Below are positions 1 to 6,321 of a stretch of DNA of 22,232 nt, in pieces. The position numbers were made by a program, and so were the translations under genes. The first letter of the stretch is position 1. Every line of letters starts with the position of its first letter. This stretch comes from JAGNXB01 sp964471595. GTDB lineage: Bacteria > Bacteroidota > Bacteroidia > Chitinophagales > Saprospiraceae. The notes beneath the pieces are model-generated. The model saw only the letters and a program-made list of their open reading frames with translations. It ran no database searches and had not been told where the DNA came from. Location: NCBI GenBank assembly GCA_964471595.1, contig CAYYGN010000039.1, positions 1 to 22,232 of the forward strand. Reading direction: 5' to 3'.

Positions 1-469
1 TGTCAAGGAGGGGAAGTGGGCCTATTTGGCCACATGGCTTGATCTTTATACCCGCCGGCTTATCGGGTGGCATTTGGACAGGCACATGCGTGCAGATATC
101 GTATTGGAATCATTGAAAAAGGCAGAAGGACGCAGCAAATTGAGTCCTGGAACCATCATACACTCAGACCGAGGGAGCCAGTATGCAAGTGCTGTATTCA
201 GGAAACATTTGACTAAACGAGGGTATGTGCAGAGTATGTCCCGGAAAGCCGAATGTTATGATAACGCCGTCGCCGAGTCCTTTTTCAGCCGATTCAAATG
301 CGAGCTGTTGCAGAAGAGTATTTTTGATACCTTTGAAGACGCATACACGGAAATCTTCAATTACTTGGAGTGCTACTACAATTCAAAACGTAGGCATTCC
401 GCCCTGGGATATCTTTGTCCGGACAAGTTCGAGCAAAGGTACTTTTCTAACTTAACCAAGTGTCCGTGA
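1..469 (+). CDS. IS3-family transposase OrfB, C-terminal part (5' end outside window)
   Basis: This is the C-terminal part of a DDE (rve integrase core) transposase, which cuts and joins the ends of its insertion sequence. The reading frame is already open at base 2, so the true start lies to the left of the window. Visible motifs are the second catalytic Asp in IIHSDRGSQYAS and the catalytic Glu in NAVAESFFSRFKCE, followed by the YNSKRRHSALGY block typical of IS3-family C-termini. The first catalytic Asp must lie upstream. The stop codon at 467-469 overlaps the presumed right inverted repeat of the element. The sequence differs clearly from the second IS3-type transposase in this window, so these are two different elements. 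The family assignment is firm; the subgroup is not assigned. Confidence 0.93.
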   Translation, partial: VKEGKWAYLATWLDLYTRRLIGWHLDRHMRADIVLESLKKAEGRSKLSPGTIIHSDRGSQYASAVFRKHLTKRGYVQSMSRKAECYDNAVAESFFSRFKCELLQKSIFDTFEDAYTEIFNYLECYYNSKRRHSALGYLCPDKFEQRYFSNLTKCP

Positions 470-480
470 AAACAGGACCA
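1..480 (+). mobile_element. Right part of an IS3-family insertion sequence
   Basis: The element comprises the partial transposase and a short 3' tail. The probable right terminus is the stretch 459-480, whose reverse complement begins TGGTCCTGTTTTCACGGAC. This fits the TG...CA ends of IS3-family elements. The left end and the target duplication are outside the window, so the exact boundary at 480 is inferred. Confidence 0.6.
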
Positions 481-495
481 TGTCATGCTCATGAA

Positions 496-642
496 ATGGA
501 CCAAAGATTAGGTTTCATTCATCCTTGGGATGATTATGAATGTTACGGCTATGAACCTAGTGATGATAAAGAGGCCCTTATGGACTATGTTAATATATTG
601 AACGGATATAAAATAAGAGCATACCAATGGAAAAGCTATTAG
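496..642 (+). CDS. Short hypothetical ORF beside the IS end (possible remnant)
   Basis: This 48-aa ORF starts at ATG 496; the frame is open from 460 inside the IS terminus. It is acidic and rich in Tyr, Asp and Trp, and I recognise no family. It begins immediately after the IS boundary, so it may be the tail of a gene cut by the insertion and now read from an internal ATG. Its stop overlaps the start of the next ORF by 16 bases, which is consistent with a once-coupled gene pair. Base composition is AT-rich like the next gene and unlike the rest of the window. It could also be non-coding. Confidence 0.35.
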   Translation: MDQRLGFIHPWDDYECYGYEPSDDKEALMDYVNILNGYKIRAYQWKSY

Positions 643-1607
643 TCCTTATTTATGTGCTTATTCCAGCGCATATATTCTGTCAATGTGAGGAATTGACAGC
701 TTCAATTTATTCGACTCTAAGAGGTGAAAAGGTGAATATTCCTATTTCTAGGGAAAGTAATAATGAGAATTTGAGAGGATTAGCAATTGAGATTATTAAA
801 AATGACACTCTTTTTTACACGAATAAAGGTTTGCATAGCGTTGTTAAAAGAGCTACAGATTTAGATTATAATTCATACTCTGATTCACTTTTTTTAGATG
901 TTTTATTTCATAAGTTTACGGTATATTCTATTTTTGATGATGGACATTATATAAGAAATAATTTCAAGAAGAGTAATTACAATAATTCAGCATTGCAAAA
1001 ACTTAGATTTTATTCCCAAAAACAAACAGTATTGTTCTGGAAATCCTGGACTCCTTATTACTTGAGTTTTCTTAATATACAAGATATTGATTCTACGATA
1101 ATATTTCTGATGAACAATATTGATGATATTAATCATATACATTATCGGCTAAATAATATTTCAAAAACATTTGACACCTTAGATTTAAAGGTTTGTTTGG
1201 CACGATTAGGGAAAATGAACGATACGATAGTTATTACCGAATTGGACAAACGATTGAATACCTCTTCCAGATATAATTATTATTATTATTTTGAAAGCCT
1301 AACAAGAATCCGAACACCATATTCATTTCAAAAAATAGGTAATTATTTATTTTTAGATATAGATAAAAATGTTTATGATGGAGATAAGATTCGCATAAGA
1401 CAAATGGCCTTATCAGCATTTATAGCTTATGTTAAGAATTTTCCAGATAGATCAACAAAACGGCAGGATACCTTTATACTTTTTTCATTGGTTAGTAATT
1501 CAAGGGGAAAAGATCCAGATTATTCAACTGATGAGTACATGGAAATGGCAAAGCAATGGTATGAACAGAACAAAAACAATCTTATACTTGATATGGATAA
1601 GTATTAA
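627..1607 (+). CDS. Hypothetical secreted protein, AT-rich
   Basis: This is a 326-aa protein with an N-terminal signal peptide (MEKLLVLIYVLIPAHIFC, probable cleavage near residues 18-20), so export across the inner membrane is likely. I do not recognise a family. Residues ~195-290 look helical and could be HEAT-like, but that is weak. A run of five Tyr (residues ~217-221) is encoded by a short ATT repeat. No T9SS sorting domain is visible at the C-terminus. The ORF is strongly AT-rich compared with the GC-rich genes after 4.7 kb and lies between two IS3-type elements, which suggests recent acquisition. The start overlaps the preceding short ORF. Confidence 0.72.
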   Translation: MEKLLVLIYVLIPAHIFCQCEELTASIYSTLRGEKVNIPISRESNNENLRGLAIEIIKNDTLFYTNKGLHSVVKRATDLDYNSYSDSLFLDVLFHKFTVYSIFDDGHYIRNNFKKSNYNNSALQKLRFYSQKQTVLFWKSWTPYYLSFLNIQDIDSTIIFLMNNIDDINHIHYRLNNISKTFDTLDLKVCLARLGKMNDTIVITELDKRLNTSSRYNYYYYFESLTRIRTPYSFQKIGNYLFLDIDKNVYDGDKIRIRQMALSAFIAYVKNFPDRSTKRQDTFILFSLVSNSRGKDPDYSTDEYMEMAKQWYEQNKNNLILDMDKY

Positions 1608-1702
1608 TTATTCAGGTTAGCATGAAATATGACAGGCAATAAAGAGGTTACCTCACAAAAGGACCAACATTAATGCTATGCCTTTGCCTCATCCAGTCAT
1701 TC

Positions 1703-1727
1703 TGATGCCTTCCCCGAAATCAGCTAC
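1703..1727 (+). repeat. Left terminal inverted repeat of the IS407-like element
   Basis: It pairs with 2936-2959 in inverted orientation. The matching blocks are TGA, GCCTTCCC and AGCTAC. It lies 26 bases upstream of the orfA start. Confidence 0.75.
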
Positions 1728-1753
1728 GGATACAAGTACTAATTTCTGGAGCG

Positions 1754-2020
1754 ATGAAGAAGTCAAAATTTTCAGAGAGTCAGATCGTCACGATATTGGC
1801 TCAGCATGAGAAAGGTATGAAAGACAGTGACTTATGCAGAGAACACGGGATAAGTCAAGCAACTTTCTACCAATGGCAACGCAAGTATGGAGGCATGGAC
1901 GTCCACAATCTCATGCGATTGAAGGAGATGGAGGCCGAATTGGCCCAGTTCAAACGGATTGTGGCAGACCTTACACTCCAGAACCGGGTCCTGAAGGATG
2001 TTATTGGAAAAAAGCTCTAA
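1754..2020 (+). CDS. IS3-family transposase OrfA (helix-turn-helix protein)
   Basis: This is an 88-aa Transposase_8 (HTH_Tnp_1) protein that recognises the IS ends. The N-terminal half carries the helix-turn-helix (SDLCREHGISQATFYQWQRK, residues ~26-45). The C-terminal half is a leucine-zipper-like coiled coil (residues ~55-85, LKEMEAELAQFKRIVADL) used for oligomerisation. The 3' end contains the slippery heptamer A AAA AAG, after which a -1 shift continues into OrfB to give the OrfAB fusion transposase. The ATG at 1754 is the natural family start. Confidence 0.92.
   Translation: MKKSKFSESQIVTILAQHEKGMKDSDLCREHGISQATFYQWQRKYGGMDVHNLMRLKEMEAELAQFKRIVADLTLQNRVLKDVIGKKL
2008..2014 (+). promoter_or_regulatory. 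Programmed -1 frameshift site (A AAA AAG)
   Basis: This is a slippery heptamer in the zero frame of orfA (GGA AAA AAG), two codons before the orfA stop at 2018-2020. A -1 slip continues into GCT CTA AGG, which is exactly the orfB frame. It matches the canonical IS3-family A6G signal. Confidence 0.85.
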
Positions 2021-2046
2021 GGCCTGACGATAAGAGGGAAATCTTC

Positions 2047-2943
2047 ATGAGTGCTCAATCAGCATATCCCGAGTTATCTCTGCGTCAGGCCTGCAGCATG
2101 ACGAATATAAGCACTTCGGTATTCCGGTACAGGCCTATAATCAGGAATGAGGATGTATTGTACCGGGACCAGCTCCTTAAGATGTCGCAAACCCGACCTT
2201 CATGGAGTTTTTGGAAGATGTATCACAAGATTCGGCTTGAAGGTCACACCATCAATCACAAACGCCTTTACAGGATATACACAGCAAGTAAGCTTTCCAT
2301 GAGACGCAAATCACGCAAACGGCTCCCCAAGCAGATCCGGGAGCCATTATTGCAGCCGTTGTGCCCCAATCTAACATGGAGTATGGACTTCATGCGAGAC
2401 AGCCTGTTCCAAGGCAAACCCTTTCGAGCGTTCAAAGTAATCGATGATTTCAACCGGGAAGCCTTGAACATCACCATTACCAAAAGTATTACCAGTACCA
2501 GGGTAATAAGTGAACGGAAGGATCTGATCAGCTGGCGAGGAAAGCCGGCGGCCATACGAGTAGACAATGGGCCGGAGTTCATCGCCCAAAAGTTGGAATT
2601 ATGGACTCAGAAACAACAGATAGAATTGAAGTTCATCGAGAAGGGCAAGCCCAATCAGAACGGATTTATTGAACGATTCAATCGGACTTTCCGAGAGGAT
2701 GTACTGGATGCCCATGTCTTCGATTCCCCAGCCCAAGCCCATAAGTTCAGTAACCAATGGATTTGGAGGTACAACAATGTACGGCCTCATGAATCCCTGG
2801 CCAACCTACCACCTACAACCTTCCTGTTGAAATATGGAAAACTCCATGTCCACCCGCAATGCCAAACCGAGTTTCCCACATTCCAACAGGATCATGATGA
2901 TCATCTGCTTTCAATGGAAACCTCTATTTTTGAATGTAGCTAA
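2047..2943 (+). CDS. IS3-family transposase OrfB (DDE catalytic protein)
   Basis: This catalytic domain is probably made mainly as an OrfAB fusion by frameshift at 2008-2014, so its sequence effectively continues from base 2014. ATG 2047 is the first plausible independent start. An HTH_21-like region (RPSWSFWKMYHKIRLEGH) precedes the rve core. The DDE residues lie in WSMDFMRDSL, IRVDNGPEF and NQNGFIERFNR, and the C-terminus has the YNNVRPHESLANLPP block. The IS407 subgroup is favoured by WSMDF and VIDDFNRE. The frame is uninterrupted, so the enzyme looks functional. It performs copy-out/paste-in transposition of its own element. Confidence 0.92.
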   Translation: MSAQSAYPELSLRQACSMTNISTSVFRYRPIIRNEDVLYRDQLLKMSQTRPSWSFWKMYHKIRLEGHTINHKRLYRIYTASKLSMRRKSRKRLPKQIREPLLQPLCPNLTWSMDFMRDSLFQGKPFRAFKVIDDFNREALNITITKSITSTRVISERKDLISWRGKPAAIRVDNGPEFIAQKLELWTQKQQIELKFIEKGKPNQNGFIERFNRTFREDVLDAHVFDSPAQAHKFSNQWIWRYNNVRPHESLANLPPTTFLLKYGKLHVHPQCQTEFPTFQQDHDDHLLSMETSIFECS

Positions 2944-2959
2944 TAATGGGAAGGCTTCA
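2936..2959 (-). repeat. Right terminal inverted repeat of the IS407-like element
   Basis: This is the partner of 1703-1727. The orfB stop codon (2941-2943) lies inside it, an economical layout that is common in IS3 elements. Confidence 0.75.
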
Positions 2960-3174
2960 AATCCTCTTGGTACATACGTGGCATAACTATGAGATTAGGG
3001 TTTATGACTTTTGAAGAAGTATGTAACGAATTAAGATTAAGTAATACTCCAGATTGGGGTAAGCACGGGTATTGCCTGTTCCATCAAAGAAATTCTCCGC
3101 CCGGTGTTTACTTTTTAACGAATTATATCAATGGCAATCCGGTGGAAGTCCGAAAAATCATCCTTCAAAGATAA
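2960..3174 (+). pseudogene. Orphan C-terminal fragment of a T9SS cargo protein
   Basis: The frame runs from the IS boundary to a stop at 3172-3174; the first ATG is at 2989. The last ~25 residues (PPGVYFLTNYINGNPVEV then RKIILQR) closely resemble the final strands of a type A T9SS sorting domain (GvYfl...vrKiivqr). The NPxP-type start of that domain and any cargo domain are missing. The DNA left of the IS (1608-1702) does not supply them in frame, and another gene ends at 1607. I infer a remnant left by the IS insertion plus deletion. The upstream ~35 residues are not recognisable and may be out-of-frame or junk sequence. Confidence 0.5.
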
Positions 3175-3184
3175 TTTACCAATC

Positions 3185-4495
3185 ATGAAAGAACGATTTC
3201 TGTTCATTTTAGCCGTATTTGTCTTAGGCTCTAACAGCCTGCGCGGGCAATGGGTGGTTAAGCATGTGGATAGAGAGGGGCCATCTATCTTTGACCTCGA
3301 AATGCATCCTCTGGGTCACGGGCTGGCGGTAGGCAGTGCCGGGTTTGTTTTACGGACTGATGATTATGGCGAGACCTGGTTTCCCATCCCTAGCGGCATA
3401 GCGGATAATATCGATCATGTCGCATTTGTGAATGCCGATACGGTCGTTATTAGTACTAATAAATGGGAGAAGAATGGAACGATTTACCGGTCAAATGATG
3501 GCGGCTATTCCTGGGAACAAGTTTATACCTTTCCGGATTTTTTCCTTTCACTTCAATTTTTCAATGACTCTGTGGGGCTGGCATCGGGCCTGAATGTGAT
3601 ATTGCGAACGACGGATGGAGGGGCATCGTGGATTCCAATATACGATATTCCTGGGATGACCACGTTTAAAACAGGTATCATCTGGATGGACATAGCGACA
3701 GACGGCATTGCCTATGCCGGCATTCAGGCCTGGGAAAGTGGCTTGAACAATCTATCGAGATTTCTGCTTAAATCTGTTGATTCCGGCACTACCTGGGATA
3801 AGGTTGTTGATTTTGAAAATGTGGCTGGTAAATGTGTCATATTTTTTCATGATGAATGGAGGGGTTTTATAGAACTTGGTAGTTCTTTGGAACAAACCCT
3901 TGACGGGGGGGTGACTTGGAAGCAGACGAACAATCAATTGGGCGTTTTGGACATGGCTATGCCCTCCGATTCTGTTGTGTTTTCAGTGGATTGGCAGATC
4001 CCTCCTCAAGGGGAGCCGTCCAGTTTTGCTATCTGCACTTCCATGGATGGCGGGATGGTCTGGCAATGCAATTATCAAGTCGGACCAAGTCTGGAAGCAA
4101 TCCATTTTCTGAATGATACGGTAGGTTTCGTAGCCGGGTGGCACAGTCTTATCCTGAAGACTGAATCAGGCGGGGGAGAAATTGTTGGCGACTTTCCCTG
4201 GGAGTTGTACAACGGTGTTTCCCAACCTGAGGGTGAAAAAGGATTGTTTCGCATCCATCCCAATCCTGCCCGGGGGCATGTCCAGTTGGAACTGGATGCT
4301 TATTTGCCACACAGCGAGACTTTGCAGGTCAGACTGGTACATATGTCCGGGACGGAGATGTATGCAGGACGGATCCCGCCTTTTGCTTTCCTGTATTCCA
4401 TCCCGCTGGAAGGGATGGGATCGGGCATGTATATGGTTGAGATCAGGGACGAGGCCGGCAGACGATTGGGTATGCAAAAACTGGTTGTGGATTGA
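3185..4495 (+). CDS. Secreted Asp-box (YCF48/BNR-like) beta-propeller protein with T9SS type A sorting domain
   Basis: This is a 436-aa protein. ATG 3185 is chosen because MKERFLFILAVFVLGSNSLRG is a good signal peptide; an upstream in-frame start at 3131 would bury it. Six Asp-box blade motifs (SxDxGxTW type) are visible, for example RTDDYGETW, RSNDGGYSW, RTTDGGASW, KSVDSGTTW, QTLDGGVTW and TSMDGGMVW, at about residues 57, 102, 141, 197, 238 and 285. A seventh, KTESGGGE (~327), has lost the Trp. This fits a sialidase/sortilin-type propeller, but no enzymatic residues are recognised. From ~354 a type A sorting domain begins (FRIHPNPARGHVQLE) and ends in QKLVVD, so the protein is probably exported by T9SS. 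GC is moderate, intermediate between the AT-rich patch and the next genes. Confidence 0.88.
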   Translation: MKERFLFILAVFVLGSNSLRGQWVVKHVDREGPSIFDLEMHPLGHGLAVGSAGFVLRTDDYGETWFPIPSGIADNIDHVAFVNADTVVISTNKWEKNGTIYRSNDGGYSWEQVYTFPDFFLSLQFFNDSVGLASGLNVILRTTDGGASWIPIYDIPGMTTFKTGIIWMDIATDGIAYAGIQAWESGLNNLSRFLLKSVDSGTTWDKVVDFENVAGKCVIFFHDEWRGFIELGSSLEQTLDGGVTWKQTNNQLGVLDMAMPSDSVVFSVDWQIPPQGEPSSFAICTSMDGGMVWQCNYQVGPSLEAIHFLNDTVGFVAGWHSLILKTESGGGEIVGDFPWELYNGVSQPEGEKGLFRIHPNPARGHVQLELDAYLPHSETLQVRLVHMSGTEMYAGRIPPFAFLYSIPLEGMGSGMYMVEIRDEAGRRLGMQKLVVD

Positions 4496-4721
4496 TACGG
4501 CAGGTGGATGCTGAGGTGATATTCCATCCTGAGACGCTTGATCATGGTCCTCTCCCCGGCCTCTCCGAGGTCGAAAAAGTCACAGATCTTATAAGCAACA
4601 GACGTGGGACTTGTATGGAGTCCCTGAGGGCCCATGAAGCGGCGGGAGTGGGTCCTTGGACAGGGCAGCCACCTGACCCACAGATGCAAAAAATTTTGAT
4701 TTACCCGCGAAGGGTCTTAAA

Positions 4722-4752
4722 TTGAGGGGGATAATCCTTGTTCCACCCTCAA
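4722..4752 (+). repeat. Inverted repeat in the leader of the next gene
   Basis: TTGAGGG (4722-4728) is complementary to CCCTCAA (4746-4752) across a 17-base loop. The loop itself contains the small palindrome GGATAATCC. The structure ends 12 bases before ATG 4765. It could form a leader hairpin affecting translation, or serve as an operator. It has no U-tract, so it is not a terminator. Confidence 0.35.
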
Positions 4753-4764
4753 ATTCCCTTTCCG

Positions 4765-6282
4765 ATGAAAAGATCGTTCCTCTTCTTTGTGGCCCTCTTC
4801 CTGGGAGGTGTCCTGAACGCCCAGGACTTCCGTCAGCGGCTGGATGTAGGCGATGGCGCCTTGTTTCGCGACCTGCACCGGCTGCCCGGAGGCCAGATGA
4901 TCGCGGTGGGCGAACTGACCGGAACGTCGGTACTGACCGGTTGGATCGTCTTTCTGGAAGCCGATGGCACCGTGATATGGTCCCAGGCAGCGGTCAGTAC
5001 GGGTCAGGCATCGAGTTTCCGGCGTATCCTGCCCGATACCGATTCCACCTTTCTGGTAGGCGGCACCCTCTATGTCGATCCCGTCCGGGGCCTGGACCTT
5101 TTGCTCTTCCGGATGAATCACAAGGGCCAGGTCCTTTGGGCCCGAAATTTTCATGCTGACCAGGTGGACGAGTTCTGGGATATGGCCGTCAATGCCAAAG
5201 GGACCTATCTCGCCGGAAGCACCCTGGACCCGGCCACGAGCTTCGATATCCTGATCGCCCATATCGATGAAAACGGCAACCTGGCCCAGTCGCGCCAGTT
5301 TGGGGCAGCGGGCCTGGAGTACCCGGCGTCTATTCGTCTGGCCGGCCCCACCGCCCTCTATGTGAGCGGTACGACCACCAGTTATGTCATGCCCGGATCG
5401 CCGAACAACGCCTTTCTCATGAAAGTCAATGCGGATCTCACCCAGAGCTGGATCCGCGTGATCGGGGACAACACCCAGCATTCCGTCGAATCCATGGAAT
5501 TGGATACGTCCGGCTATCCGGTGTTGGCCCTTCATGATGCCGGCGGCGGTATTTTCGGCAATATCCTCTGCCGCTTCGACCCCAACGGAGCCCTCGACTG
5601 GTCGCGGGCTTATACGACCGGATACCTGCGGACGATGACCCGGGGACCGGGAGGAAGGATTCATGTGGCCGATGATCAGACCGTGGCCGTAGTGGGTGCC
5701 AATGGCGTCATTACGGCTTCCTGGTTCCTGCAGCCCGACGGCAATTTCATCTCCTCGGCCCTTCAGGCGGGTCCCCAGGGGCAGTTGCTCCTCGCCGGAT
5801 GGAATGTCAATACCGAAAATGAACCCGCCGTACACGTCATCCAAAACCCCATCGCTTCCGGATGCGGCGTCTTCGAAGCCAATATCCTGCACCAACCCCA
5901 TGACCCGGTCGTGATCCCCCAGTTGATCAATGAAAAACCGGCGGGCCAACTGGATACTTTTTTCCTGGTTTTGGCCCCTGTGGATGCGATGCCGATGATT
6001 GATTGCATCGCCACCTCCATGGACGACGAAAAACAACCGGAGCAGGCGCTTGCCGTCTATCCCAATCCGGCTCATGGCAGGGTTACCGTGCAACTGCCTT
6101 TACAGGAGGCTGGCCGCCTGACCTGGTATGCTCCGGACGGAAGGGTATGGGCCGTCAGGGACCTGGGGCCGGAGGCCGCCGTAGTGGAGGAAGATCTTAC
6201 CGGCTTCCCGACCGGCACCGGCATTCTCGAATTCCGGGCCGGAGAGCGGCGCTGGACGACTCCGGTCATCAGGATCGAGTAA
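4765..6282 (+). CDS. Secreted repeat protein with T9SS type A sorting domain
   Basis: This is a 505-aa protein. ATG 4765 starts a clear signal peptide (MKRSFLFFVALFLGGVLNAQ); the frame extends 27 bases upstream to a TTG, but that would precede the signal peptide. Residues ~25-400 are a series of beta-strand repeats of the type found in secreted Bacteroidota proteins that resemble delta-60/SBBP-like propellers (GGQMIAVGELTG, FLVGGTLYVDP, TYLAGSTLD, LYVSGTTTSY, LLLAGWN). No catalytic motif is seen. From ~428 a type A sorting domain begins (ALAVYPNPAHGRVTVQ) and runs to the C-terminus, predicting T9SS export and surface attachment or release. Base composition is GC-rich, like the following oxidoreductase. 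The gene ends 39 bases before the next start on the same strand. Confidence 0.88.
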   Translation: MKRSFLFFVALFLGGVLNAQDFRQRLDVGDGALFRDLHRLPGGQMIAVGELTGTSVLTGWIVFLEADGTVIWSQAAVSTGQASSFRRILPDTDSTFLVGGTLYVDPVRGLDLLLFRMNHKGQVLWARNFHADQVDEFWDMAVNAKGTYLAGSTLDPATSFDILIAHIDENGNLAQSRQFGAAGLEYPASIRLAGPTALYVSGTTTSYVMPGSPNNAFLMKVNADLTQSWIRVIGDNTQHSVESMELDTSGYPVLALHDAGGGIFGNILCRFDPNGALDWSRAYTTGYLRTMTRGPGGRIHVADDQTVAVVGANGVITASWFLQPDGNFISSALQAGPQGQLLLAGWNVNTENEPAVHVIQNPIASGCGVFEANILHQPHDPVVIPQLINEKPAGQLDTFFLVLAPVDAMPMIDCIATSMDDEKQPEQALAVYPNPAHGRVTVQLPLQEAGRLTWYAPDGRVWAVRDLGPEAAVVEEDLTGFPTGTGILEFRAGERRWTTPVIRIE

Positions 6283-6321
6283 AGACGCACCGAATGGGGC
6301 CGGCCTCCTTATCTTTCCCCC

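Larger units (their letters stand above)
1703..2959 (+). mobile_element. Complete IS3-family element (IS407-like), about 1257 bp
   Basis: The element is bounded by imperfect inverted repeats. The left copy at 1703-1727 begins TGATGCCTTCCCC. The right copy at 2936-2959 reads TGAAGCCTTCCCATTATTAG in reverse complement. They share TGA, GCCTTCCC and AGCTAC with one gap. The element contains overlapping orfA and orfB in the -1 relation normal for the family, and its length fits. The four bases flanking each end are ATTC (1699-1702) and AATC (2960-2963), so a 4-bp target duplication is only approximate. The element appears intact and possibly active. Confidence 0.85.

Noticed and set aside
1270..1292. 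A short ATT triplet repeat encoding five tyrosines
   Set aside because: It is only about five units in an AT-rich gene, stays in frame, and is too short to argue for phase variation.
4648..4681. GTGGGTC/GACCCAC inverted repeat considered as a terminator after the Asp-box gene
   Set aside because: The loop is long (~20 bases) and no T-tract follows; an A-run and mixed sequence come next.
4717..6093. A 458-codon minus-strand open frame opposite the second T9SS gene
   Set aside because: The plus strand encodes a signal peptide and sorting domain. The antisense product is His- and Gly-rich low-complexity sequence typical of shadow frames.
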